Shown: positions 1 to 7,892 of the stretch, one piece after another | Numbering within the stretch: the stretch's first letter is position 1 | Layout of the letters: the number at the start of each line of letters is the position of its first letter | From: JAGMDK01 sp023128695 | Lineage (GTDB): Bacteria > Planctomycetota > Phycisphaerae > UBA1845 > Fen-1342 | Assembly: GCA_030628805.1 (NCBI GenBank) | Contig: DAOVQG010000021.1 | Coordinates: 1-27,357 of the forward strand | Direction: 5' to 3' | DNA: 27,357 nt | Made by a program: the position numbers and the translations under genes | Notes under the pieces: generated by a model | Databases searched by the model: none | The model's input: the letters and a program-made list of their open reading frames with translations, nothing else | Told to the model about the DNA's origin: nothing

Positions 1-52
1 CGGCTGACACAGCCGTGCCACCCATCAAGCGATGCGAGACAGAGCACTAGGC
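1..52. repeat. Partial copy of a GTGCCACCC palindromic repeat, cut by the window edge
   Basis: These bases align closely with 17245-17295: a CGGC(T/C)GACAC(A/G)GCCGTG arm, then CCACCCATCAA, then a tail ending GACAGAG.ACTAGG. The second copy has a matching left arm (17198-17225) and forms a full hairpin. Here only the right arm and tail are inside the window. At 41-59 the tail also forms a small hairpin, ACAGAGC / GCTCTGT. Confidence 0.75.
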
Positions 53-87
53 TCTGTCAACCCTGATTCGAGGGATCATCGTTGCTT

Positions 88-168
88 GGGTGGCCCATCG
101 ATTTAGCGGTGGGGGACACGAATGGGTTGATGATTCGTGTCCCCCACCGCTAAAGCGATGGGCCACCC
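88..168. repeat. Long near-perfect inverted repeat (hairpin element)
   Basis: The left arm (88-123, beginning GGGTGGCCCATCGATTTAG) is the reverse complement of the right arm (133-168) at 35 of 36 positions, with a 9-nt loop. No open reading frame of its own is credible. It looks like a REP/MITE-type intergenic palindrome and could form a cruciform, or a strong RNA hairpin upstream of the tricorn gene. Confidence 0.85.
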
Positions 169-447
169 CACCACATCTTATCCGTCAATGCACGTGTCTC
201 GGTTCCTTACAACTTTAGACAACCAGTTCAGAGCGACACATCTATCAGTGGTTGAACCGATTACTTCAACCATGCTACTCTTTCCACTCTACTCATCCGA
301 TCGGCGCGGCTTGGAGGACTCATTCCGACCGGTTATGATGACGGGCTCGGCAGCGGGACTGGTACCGTTGCCTAAATCTGGGTACTCGGAGCCGAGACGC
401 GTTTTCGGTCCCGGCGAGTTCCTCAGCAAAGAAAGGAAGAAACAACG
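169..447. other. Upstream region of the tricorn gene, nothing definite
   Basis: I see no gene, RNA or convincing promoter in this stretch. The open frame crossing it (from about 137) has no ribosome binding site and runs into the tricorn gene in another frame, so I treat it as noise. A GGAAG-type ribosome binding site lies just before 448. Confidence 0.5.
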
Positions 448-3400
448 ATGTTCAAGTTCGTCCAGCGCGCGGCCCTTTTCCTGACCTTGGCAACGATTAC
501 CTCCGCCGCACGGGCCGAGAGCCACTTGATGCGGTACGCCGACGTTCACGAGGACCAGGTTGTCTTCACCTACGAGGACGACCTTTGGCTGGCCTCGACC
601 GTCGGCGGCCTCGCCCGTCGCATCACCAACGACCCCGGCTACGAGGTCTGGGCCAAGTTCTCCCCGGACGGTAAAACCATCGCCTTCACGGGCCAGTACG
701 ACGGCGGCGGCGACGTCTACGTTATGGACGCCCGCGGCGGCGTGCCCCAACGCCTTACCTTCCACCCCTCCCGCGACCGCGTCCTCGGCTGGTGGCCGGA
801 CGGTAATTCAGTCATCTTCCGCGCCCGCCGCGAATATCCGTTCCGCGGCGAGGCGGTCTATCGCGTCTTTCTCGACGGCGGCGCCGTGGAACGCCTCCCC
901 GTCGACCGCGCCGGCTTGGCCGCCGTCTCTCCCGACGGCCGAAAGATCGCCTACAACCGCATCACCCGCGAGCACAGCACCTGGAAACGCCATCGCGGCG
1001 GCACCGCCCAGGACATCTGGATGGGCAGCCTCGATAGCATGGACTACCGCAAGATCATCGACAGCGATTGGTCCGACAATTTCCCGATGTGGCAGCACGA
1101 CGCGATCTACTTCAATTCCGATCGCGAGCACGGCACGCTCAACATTTACAAATACGACGTTAAGACCGGCGACGTTACCGCCATGACCTCGTACAAGGAT
1201 TACGACGTCAAGTATCCTTCGCTCGGGCCGAACGTGATCATCTACCAATACGGCGAGTCGCTGCACGTGCTCGATCTGGAGACCGGCCGCTCGCGGATGG
1301 TTCCGGTTGAAATCCCGACCGACCTCATCCGCATGAGGCCCGAGTTCGTGAAGATCAGCCCCTCCACGGGCTCTTTCCGCCTCTCGCCCACCGGCGTGCG
1401 AATGTTGCTCGAAGCCCGCGGCGAAATACTGAACCTGCCCGTCGAGGACGGCGAGCCGATCAATTTGACCAAGACCTCCGCCTCCCGCGAGAAGAACGCC
1501 GCCTGGTCACCCGACGGCCGCTGGATCGCCTTCATCTCGGACAAGACCGGCGAGGAAGAGATTTATCTCGTCGATCAGAAGGGCGAACTGGACTGGCGGC
1601 AGCTCACCAGCGGCGGCTTCGGCTTCCGCATGTACCTGGTCTGGTCGCCGGACAGCAAGCACCTCATGTTCTCCGACAAATTCATGCGGCTGAACATCGT
1701 TGACGCGGAGAGCGGCGAGATTACCGTTGCCGACCAGTGCGATTATGACGACGCCTGGGAGCGTTGGGGTATCCAGGATTACGTCTGGTCGCCGGACAGC
1801 GAGTGGATCGCCTACACGAAGATGGAGCAGAGCATGTACGAGTCCATCTTCCTGTACTCGCTGAAGGAGAAGAAATCGTACCGGCTGACGTCCGACATGA
1901 CGCAGGATTGGAGCCCGTCGTTCGACCCCGAGGGTCGCTATCTGTACTTCCTCTCGAACCGCACGTTCGATCCGCTAATGGGCTTCGTCGACCAGAACCA
2001 TATATTCTTCGACATGGCCCGGCCCTACATCATGCTGCTGAAAGCGGACGCCGAATCACCCTTCGCCCCGAAGGATTCGGAAGAAGAAGTGAAGGAGGAA
2101 GAGGCCGACGAGGAAGAGGAGGCCGAAGACGAAGCGGCTGAGTATGAAGAGGCTGAAGAGGAAGAGGAGGAGGAAGCCGAAGAGGAGGATGCCGAAGAGG
2201 AGGAAGCCGAAGAGGAGGAGGATGCCGAAGAGGAGGAGGAAGCCGAAGAGGAAGAGGAAGCTGAGGAAGAAGAAGCTGAGAGCATCGACCTCGACGGCAT
2301 CCGCCGTCGTCTGTTGGTCGCCAAGGGCGTCTCGGCCGGCAACTACTTCCGCCTCGAAGCCACCGAGAAGGGCTGCGTCTATCTGAGCAAGCCGGGGCAC
2401 GAGTTCATTAAATACCAAAATGTCAACGACGGGACCGGCGACGCTCTGGACCTCTACGCCTACGACCTCGACGAAGCCGAGACGACCAAGGTCCTCGGCG
2501 GCATCGCCAACTACCACCTCTCCGCCGACTGCAAGAAGCTCGTCTACCGCGCCGGCAGCACCTACGGCGTGGTGGACGCCGGCTCGAAAGCCAGCGTCGG
2601 CGACGGCAAGGTCAAGTACGGCTTCGTCCGGCTTGAGATCAACCGGGCCGAGGAGTTCTTGCAGCTCTTCAACGAGGCCTGGCGCATCGAACGCGACTGG
2701 TTCTACGACCCCAACCTGCACGGCGTCGCCTGGGAGGCGATCGGCGAGAAATACCGCCGGTTCGTGCCCTTCTGCGGCAACCGCAGCGATCTGAGCTACC
2801 TCATCGGCGAAATGATCGCCGAACTCAACATCGGCCACACCTATGTCTGGGGCGGCGACGTGGCCTACGACGCCAAGCGCGTGCGGACCGGGTACCTCGG
2901 GGCGGAGTTCGCGGCCGAGCCCGGCGTCAAATACTATCGCATCGAGCACATCATCCCGAACACCCCCGGCGACCCCAGCGAACGCTCGCCGCTCGACGAG
3001 CCGGGCTGCCCGATCAAGGAGGGCGACTACCTGATCGCGATCGACGGCGAGGAGGTCACCACCGCCGACAATATCTTCAAGTTCCTGCAAAACAAGTCGG
3101 GCCGCGTGGTCACGCTGACGTATAACGACCAGCCCTCCGCCGACGAAGCCAAGACGTTCCGCCTCAAGACGCTTGGAAGCGAGGGTGCGATCCGTTACCG
3201 AGAGTGGATCGAGAACAACAAGGCATATGTCGACAAGATGACCGACGGCCAGGTCGGCTACGTGCACATCCCCGACATGGGCCAAAACGGCCTGATCGAG
3301 TTTGCCCGCTCCTGGTACCCGCAGTATTTCAAGAAGGCCTTCGTCATCGACGTCCGCTACAACGGCGGGGGCTTCACGGGCGACATGGTCATCGACCGGA

Positions 3401-3864
3401 TCGAACGCGAAATCTGGGGCATGACCCAGCCGCGCGAGGGCCGCGTCTGGCGCGACCCCGAACGCGTCTTCGACGGCCCCTGGGTCGTCATCATCAACGA
3501 GGACACCGGCTCCAACGGCGAGATGTTCGCCGAGGCTATCAAGATCAGGGAGCTCGCCCCCGTCATCGGCATGCGCACCTGGGGCGGCTCCATCGGTATG
3601 GAGGTCCACCAGAGGCTACTCGACGGCGGAACCGTCACCCCCCCGCAGTTCGGCCTCTATGGCCTCGACGGCAAATGGCTCATCGAAGGCACCGGCGTCA
3701 TCCCCGACATCGAAGTCCAGAACATGCCCGGCGACGTGCTGCGCGGCATCGACGCCCAACTCGACGCGGCGATCGAAAACGTCCTTCAGCGTCTCAGCGA
3801 ATACCCGACCGAACTGCCGTCCGTGCCGCCGTACCCAAACAAGGCCAGGCCGGCCGGTTCGTAG
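448..3864 (+). CDS. Exported tricorn-type protease (S41 family) with an acidic insert
   Basis: This is a 1138-residue homologue of tricorn, the large serine peptidase that trims peptides to small products (the archaeal enzyme has about 1070 residues). A signal peptide (1-23, cleavage after ARA) predicts export, unlike the cytosolic archaeal enzyme. Residues about 25-540 are beta-propeller repeats with WSPDG/FSPDG motifs. Residues about 546-611 are almost pure Glu with some Ala and Asp. A second propeller follows, then a PDZ domain (about 812-900) and the C-terminal catalytic domain. Likely catalytic residues are His797 (in NIGHTY), Ser1022 (in TGSNGE) and Glu1080 (in LIEG). The Ser that precedes the active-site His in Thermoplasma tricorn is Gly796 here. 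The ATG at 448 follows a GGAAG site and starts the signal peptide. The gene converges with the lipoprotein gene 37 bp downstream. The family call is firm; the substrate is unknown. Confidence 0.93.
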   Translation: MFKFVQRAALFLTLATITSAARAESHLMRYADVHEDQVVFTYEDDLWLASTVGGLARRITNDPGYEVWAKFSPDGKTIAFTGQYDGGGDVYVMDARGGVPQRLTFHPSRDRVLGWWPDGNSVIFRARREYPFRGEAVYRVFLDGGAVERLPVDRAGLAAVSPDGRKIAYNRITREHSTWKRHRGGTAQDIWMGSLDSMDYRKIIDSDWSDNFPMWQHDAIYFNSDREHGTLNIYKYDVKTGDVTAMTSYKDYDVKYPSLGPNVIIYQYGESLHVLDLETGRSRMVPVEIPTDLIRMRPEFVKISPSTGSFRLSPTGVRMLLEARGEILNLPVEDGEPINLTKTSASREKNAAWSPDGRWIAFISDKTGEEEIYLVDQKGELDWRQLTSGGFGFRMYLVWSPDSKHLMFSDKFMRLNIVDAESGEITVADQCDYDDAWERWGIQDYVWSPDSEWIAYTKMEQSMYESIFLYSLKEKKSYRLTSDMTQDWSPSFDPEGRYLYFLSNRTFDPLMGFVDQNHIFFDMARPYIMLLKADAESPFAPKDSEEEVKEEEADEEEEAEDEAAEYEEAEEEEEEEAEEEDAEEEEAEEEEDAEEEEEAEEEEEAEEEEAESIDLDGIRRRLLVAKGVSAGNYFRLEATEKGCVYLSKPGHEFIKYQNVNDGTGDALDLYAYDLDEAETTKVLGGIANYHLSADCKKLVYRAGSTYGVVDAGSKASVGDGKVKYGFVRLEINRAEEFLQLFNEAWRIERDWFYDPNLHGVAWEAIGEKYRRFVPFCGNRSDLSYLIGEMIAELNIGHTYVWGGDVAYDAKRVRTGYLGAEFAAEPGVKYYRIEHIIPNTPGDPSERSPLDEPGCPIKEGDYLIAIDGEEVTTADNIFKFLQNKSGRVVTLTYNDQPSADEAKTFRLKTLGSEGAIRYREWIENNKAYVDKMTDGQVGYVHIPDMGQNGLIEFARSWYPQYFKKAFVIDVRYNGGGFTGDMVIDRIEREIWGMTQPREGRVWRDPERVFDGPWVVIINEDTGSNGEMFAEAIKIRELAPVIGMRTWGGSIGMEVHQRLLDGGTVTPPQFGLYGLDGKWLIEGTGVIPDIEVQNMPGDVLRGIDAQLDAAIENVLQRLSEYPTELPSVPPYPNKARPAGS

Positions 3865-3901
3865 TCTTCTTCATCGCAGTCGGCCTATGTATCGGCCGAT
3901 C

Positions 3902-4675
3902 TCACCGGCACTCGAGCTCGGCCGCCTGTGCTCTTTGTTTCACGTGGATGACGAATTCGTTGCCCTCCGGGGTGAGAGTCACGGACGAGGCCTTGAGCGG
4001 GACTCCTGTCAAATACATGTGGTGGCCGGGAGGCACCGTGACGGGGCTCTCCGGCCACTTTCCTTCCACCTTGATGTCGGGCCGATCTTCTTGCGGCGGA
4101 GGCATTGGATTGACCGGCTCCAAATTATAAAAGTAGTGACGCACTTGTTTAGTCTTGGCGTCCACCGCGATGTGTATGGCCCATTGCGTGCCTGAGGTCG
4201 AACCCGTCCCCCACCCGGTTTCACCCTGGGGCTTCTCGCCGGACAGATAGGCCCAGCCCTTGCTGAGGACCAAGGAGGCATAACTGGTTCTGATTTTTCC
4301 TTCGGTATACGGATCGTCCTCGAGATATCGGCCGAGCAACACGTCAAACTCGTACCACTCCCCGCCGTCTGGTTGCCGCACGTGAATTCTCACGTCATGG
4401 TTGCTCACGATTGGCAGGCCCGGCGGGATCGGGATGCCCTTGGCCGCGTTCAGCTTGAAGTCGATTAATTGTTTGTCCAGCGGCTTTGTTGCATCACGCA
4501 GCACGAGACCGGTGAAGTGGATCTCGGGCTCGGGCCCGGGGTTCGCCGGCTCCTGATCATCCAGCGGGTGTCTACTGACGCGCGCCTTACCGGCCGGCAA
4601 ATGGGCCGCGCAGCCGGTCACCATCAAGCTGACCAGCGTGACGAATGTCAGGAAGTGCAAGAGTTCGGTTGCCAT
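3902..4675 (-). CDS. Putative lipoprotein of unknown function
   Basis: The 257-residue product starts with a short hydrophobic signal ending in a lipobox (LMVTGC), so Cys22 would be lipidated and the protein anchored to a membrane. The rest is soluble, rich in Pro, Gly and charged residues, and I recognise no domain. AAGGAG lies 9 nt before the ATG. It starts 28 bp after the kinase gene stops, on the same strand, so the two are probably co-transcribed. That suggests, without proving, a role near the extracytoplasmic sensor of that kinase. It converges with the tricorn gene; a 6-bp TCGGCC/GGCCGA stem without a T-tract lies between the two stop codons. Confidence 0.8.
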   Translation of the reverse strand: MATELLHFLTFVTLVSLMVTGCAAHLPAGKARVSRHPLDDQEPANPGPEPEIHFTGLVLRDATKPLDKQLIDFKLNAAKGIPIPPGLPIVSNHDVRIHVRQPDGGEWYEFDVLLGRYLEDDPYTEGKIRTSYASLVLSKGWAYLSGEKPQGETGWGTGSTSGTQWAIHIAVDAKTKQVRHYFYNLEPVNPMPPPQEDRPDIKVEGKWPESPVTVPPGHHMYLTGVPLKASSVTLTPEGNEFVIHVKQRAQAAELECR

Positions 4676-4703
4676 GTCGAACGTCTCCTTATGCTGTCAG
4701 GTG

Positions 4704-7109
4704 TCAAGTTCTTCGCGGCCTACAGATGCTGTGTGTCAGCACTGACAATTCGCTCGCCACCAGCATGGCTAACACCGGTATCAGGGGATTGTACAGGTAA
4801 CTGAGCCGCCACGCCCCCAGAAAACCGAGCGCGACAAACAGCACGCACCCGGTTCCTAACGCCGCGGCGCGGATTAATGACTTCGAGGCCAGAAACCAGC
4901 CGACCAACAGACCCAGGAGCGCGGCCGGAGCGGTGAATCCCAAATCTTGCCAGGGGGACCGGGGCGTGATAACCACTACGTCTCGCAGCAGCATATCGAT
5001 GGCAGTGGCGTGGCCATAGGTGCCCCAGACTTGCCGACCAGCCGGGGCAGCATGAAGGTCCAGGCCGTGACGCTTGTTGCCGATGAGCACGATCTTCCCG
5101 GCCAGTGACTCTCGGAGTTGATCCGGGTCGGCGGCCAATACCGCCCCATACTCGTCGGTCGCTGCTTGCAGCACGCTCTCCGCGGGCAGGTTCACCAGAG
5201 AACACCCGGTCAGGTCCTTAGGCCGGATACCTAAGTCGGGCAGGTTCCACGGCTCTGACCGCACCAGGCCGAGGTGGATATCGTCGTAGTCGTCGAGCAG
5301 CACTTTCGCGTGCGGATCGTGCTCCGAAGGCCGCCAGTACATCACGGCCAGCCGGGCCTTCTTTTCGTCCAGGCGCAGGTCGCTGCGGGCCTCGGGGTGA
5401 TGATAGGCGGCCAGCGTCGCGACCGCCAATGACGGCAGCGGGTCCCTCCGGCCGCGTCGCAAGGTCATGGGAAACTGCCAGACGGTGTCAGAGGCGAAGA
5501 TGGCCGCCGCGCACCCCCAGCGCCGCGTGGCCGTGACAATCCGCGTGCTCAGCTTAGGCAGCCCTTCGGGCGTCAGCACCCAACTTTCAGCCGCGACCAC
5601 CACTTCGCTGCCGGCCTCGTGTAACGCTTCCACGCCACTGACAAACTCCTCGTCGTAGGCGCTCTCCGCGTCGAAGGTGATGTCCCAAACGACGACGGCC
5701 GGCCCCGCCGCGGCCAGGTTTTTCATCAGATGGCCGTGTGCTTGTCGGAAACACGGGTCTTGCGTGAGACAGTCGAGCTCGATGCCGGTCTGAGCCGCGA
5801 TCTGCTCCAAATCGGTCTTGTCCATCAGCGCAACGACTCGTATATTTTCAAACGGACGGGCGTTGGGCGAGGCGGGTATGACCTGGTAAGCGTACTGCTC
5901 GAACACCTGATTCAGGGGTGTCCAGTGGTAGACCAGCGGCACGCCTACTCTGTACGCTAGGAAGATAGCGAACACCAGGATCGCCGCGCATGGCACCAAA
6001 GGATGCTTGCGGACGAAACCCGTCGTGTGAACCCGGAACAGGTACAGCGCGCTGTCCCGCCGCGCTTCGATCGGCTCGCCGGCTAGATAATGCTCGAGGT
6101 CCCGGGCCAGGTCCCCGGCGGACTGGTAGCGCCGCTCAGAATCCTTTTGCAAACACTTCAACACGATCGTTTCGATTTCTCCGTTGATCTGCTTGCGGAT
6201 CGTGCTCGGGCGAGCCGGCGCGGCGTTCATGATCCGATCCAGCACGTCTCGCATGTTCCCCACAACTTCATACGGAAACTTGCCCGTCAGCATTTGGTGG
6301 AAGAGCACGCCCAGCGAGTACACGTCCGTCCGCACGTCGATCTTGCTCGGCTGGCCCTCGGCCTGCTCCGGCGAGGCCCACGGCAATGAGCCGATAAACT
6401 GCCCCGTCAAAGTCATCAGGGAAGAGTCGTCGGGGGTGACGGTCTTCGCCAGACCGAAATCGAGGATGTGCGGCTCCCCATGCTCGTCGATCCGGATGTT
6501 GCCCGGCTTCAGGTCGCGGTGGATGATCCCCCGCACGTGAGCCGCGTTGACCGCCTCGCAAATCTTCGCGAACAGCGCCGCCGTTTCATCGACCGACCGC
6601 TTCCCGCTCTGCATGTACACGTCCAGCGGCTGCCCGCTGATATAATCCATGACAAAGAAATGACAGCCGGCGGCGACGCCTGTCTCGTGGATCGCGACGA
6701 TGTTGGAGTGCTTGAGCTGCCCGAGCACCTGGACCTCGCGATCGAAACGGGCCTTGTCCGCGGTCCCCGCGAACGGCCCCTCCTTCATCACCTTGATCGC
6801 GACTTTGCGCTTGGTCGATTTCTGGAGGGCCTGATAGACCACCCCCTGCCCCCCGCGGTGAATCTCCTTCAAAATCTTATAGCCGGCGAAAGAGTCCGGC
6901 GGAGGAGTGGTAAAGGAGGACCCGGCACTGCCCGGCGTGGGAGATGCTTGCCCCGGCGGGAAGTGGATGGTGTCCTTTTCGCCAAGCGGCCCGAACGGCA
7001 TCGTACCCGAGGAGCCCTCGTGCTCCGCCGTTTTGGAAACGTCGGGCAAGTCGAGGCCCTCGGTGCCGGAGTCCTTCGTCTCGTCATCAAACGGTTGCTG
7101 CTTGCTCAC
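4704..7109 (-). CDS. Membrane Ser/Thr protein kinase with CHASE2-like sensor
   Basis: The 801-residue product has a Hanks-type kinase domain at about 77-345: glycine loop HRGGQGVVY, Lys106 in VAIK, catalytic Asp199 in HRDLKPGN, DFG at 217-219 and SPE in the activation segment, so it should be active. The first ~75 residues are low complexity and rich in Pro, Gly and Thr. A membrane segment follows at about 370-392, then a ~300-residue region with the layout of CHASE2 (an extracytoplasmic sensor), then about three C-terminal membrane helices. The expected role is to sense a signal outside the membrane and phosphorylate cytosolic proteins. The start is GTG with GGAG 8 nt upstream. It is the first gene of a likely two-gene operon with the lipoprotein. 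The kinase call is certain; CHASE2 rests on layout and partial motifs. Confidence 0.92.
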   Translation of the reverse strand: MSKQQPFDDETKDSGTEGLDLPDVSKTAEHEGSSGTMPFGPLGEKDTIHFPPGQASPTPGSAGSSFTTPPPDSFAGYKILKEIHRGGQGVVYQALQKSTKRKVAIKVMKEGPFAGTADKARFDREVQVLGQLKHSNIVAIHETGVAAGCHFFVMDYISGQPLDVYMQSGKRSVDETAALFAKICEAVNAAHVRGIIHRDLKPGNIRIDEHGEPHILDFGLAKTVTPDDSSLMTLTGQFIGSLPWASPEQAEGQPSKIDVRTDVYSLGVLFHQMLTGKFPYEVVGNMRDVLDRIMNAAPARPSTIRKQINGEIETIVLKCLQKDSERRYQSAGDLARDLEHYLAGEPIEARRDSALYLFRVHTTGFVRKHPLVPCAAILVFAIFLAYRVGVPLVYHWTPLNQVFEQYAYQVIPASPNARPFENIRVVALMDKTDLEQIAAQTGIELDCLTQDPCFRQAHGHLMKNLAAAGPAVVVWDITFDAESAYDEEFVSGVEALHEAGSEVVVAAESWVLTPEGLPKLSTRIVTATRRWGCAAAIFASDTVWQFPMTLRRGRRDPLPSLAVATLAAYHHPEARSDLRLDEKKARLAVMYWRPSEHDPHAKVLLDDYDDIHLGLVRSEPWNLPDLGIRPKDLTGCSLVNLPAESVLQAATDEYGAVLAADPDQLRESLAGKIVLIGNKRHGLDLHAAPAGRQVWGTYGHATAIDMLLRDVVVITPRSPWQDLGFTAPAALLGLLVGWFLASKSLIRAAALGTGCVLFVALGFLGAWRLSYLYNPLIPVLAMLVASELSVLTHSICRPRRT

Positions 7110-7210
7110 GGCTGCGTCTCCGAGTATTCACCGCTGGGCGACCGACCCGGCGACTCCCTGCCCCAACAGTCCGCATTTTCAGTGGACTGACAACTCAATG
7201 TCAGATTGCT

Positions 7211-7343
7211 ACTAGTGGTCTGATTCATAATTGCCGCATCCTGATTCAAGGTGGTGCGGGCCTCCGTGCCCGCGACTGGCGGGCAGGGACGCCCGCCCCA
7301 CCGGCCAGGATAAGACGCAATCTGCATGAATCACTACACTAGT
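7211..7343. repeat. MITE-like element with ACTAGTG terminal inverted repeats
   Basis: The outer ~35 bp on each side are imperfect inverted repeats: both ends read inward from ACTAGTG through TGATTCAT and ATTGC to ATCCTG. The core (7250-7302) is itself near-palindromic, with GTGCGGGC...GTGCCCGC and GGCGGGCAGGGACGCCCGCC. The element is about 133 bp and has no coding capacity. GCT flanks both ends, a possible but weak 3-bp target duplication. It lies in the divergent gap between the kinase gene and ffs. Confidence 0.65.
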
Positions 7344-7595
7344 GCTCACCTCACTCATTGCCGAACCCCGCCTCGAAGACCCAACGACCTCGGCGACAAA
7401 CCGGTGGTCTGGAATGAGAATATAGTAATCACTATTTGTCGATTCGCAAGAAATGTGGAATTCATGCGCGGCAGAGGCCCTTTCTTTTACGCCGTGCATG
7501 CGGAAACCGTCATTCACTTCGAACGGTGGGGCGGCTCGGTGCGGACTGGAACAATGGCCGCCGGGCGGGTAGTATATGTGCTTGCCTGAGGTAAC
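7344..7595. other. Gap upstream of the SRP RNA gene
   Basis: I see no gene here. A weak promoter candidate for ffs is TGGAAC (7547-7552) with TAGTAT (7570-7575) at 17-bp spacing, which would start transcription near the 5' end of the RNA. The match to consensus is poor, so this is tentative. Confidence 0.3.
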
Positions 7596-7684
7596 GGTTG
7601 GGCCGGTGCAGTGCGTCGGTCGGACAACGGGTCAGGACCGGAAGGTAGCAGCCCACCCGGCACGGCCCACGTGCAGCGTCAACC
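7596..7684 (+). ncRNA. ffs: Signal recognition particle RNA (4.5S type)
   Basis: The universally conserved SRP domain IV is present at 7629-7654: GGGTCAGG, then A, CC, the GGAA tetraloop (7640-7643), GG, T, AGCAGCCC. This is the site bound by the Ffh protein. The ends pair as GGTTG (7596-7600) with CAACC (7680-7684), and GGGCCG (7600-7605) can pair with CGGCCC (7663-7668), giving the single rod of a small bacterial SRP RNA. Its place directly upstream of dnaX is a known conserved gene order. A terminator follows. The exact ends are estimated from the pairing. Confidence 0.88.
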
Positions 7685-7706
7685 TGACCGAAGCCTCAGG
7701 CTTTTT
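7683..7706 (+). terminator. Intrinsic terminator of ffs
   Basis: A 5-bp stem, either CCTGA/TCAGG or AAGCC/GGCTT, is followed by a run of five T residues at 7702-7706, immediately after the SRP RNA. The stem is short, so termination may be incomplete, allowing read-through into the dnaX leader. Confidence 0.55.
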
Positions 7707-7712
7707 AACAGC

Positions 7713-7761
7713 TTTCAGCGGTCAGCTATCAGCTATCAGCTTTCAGCTTTCAGCTTTCAGC
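7713..7761. repeat. Heptamer array, 7 units, inverse orientation
   Basis: There are seven 7-bp units: TTTCAGC, GGTCAGC, TATCAGC twice, then TTTCAGC three times. They are reverse complements of the units at 7809-7885, 47 bp away. Together the two arrays can form a long imperfect hairpin in the dnaX leader. Confidence 0.9.
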
Positions 7762-7808
7762 TAGAGGCTGTCTGCACAACGCAATAGGATAACCACCAGC
7801 GAACTCAA

Positions 7809-7885
7809 GCTGAAAGCTGACCGCTGAAAGCTGAAAGCTGACCGCTGAAAGCTGACCGCTGAAAGCTGAAAGCTGAAAGCTGAGA
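7809..7885. repeat. Heptamer array, 11 units, ending at the dnaX start
   Basis: There are eleven 7-bp units, GCTGAAA or GCTGACC, in the order A C A A C A C A A A and a final variant GCTGAGA. That last variant creates GAGAG (7882-7886), the only ribosome-binding-like sequence, 6 nt before the dnaX ATG. Similar heptamer tracts are familiar from planctomycete intergenic regions. Confidence 0.9.
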
Positions 7886-7892
7886 GCTTACT

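Noticed and set aside
137..484. 115-residue open frame before the tricorn gene
   Set aside because: It starts inside the hairpin at 88-168, has no ribosome binding site, overlaps the tricorn start, and has low-complexity composition.
2056..3609. 517-residue open frame on the minus strand inside the tricorn gene
   Set aside because: It is a shadow of the tricorn gene; its C-terminal Phe/Leu run is the antisense of the Glu-rich block, and it lacks a ribosome binding site and any domain.
7713..7885. CRISPR array
   Set aside because: The units are 7 bp with no spacers, and no cas genes are present.
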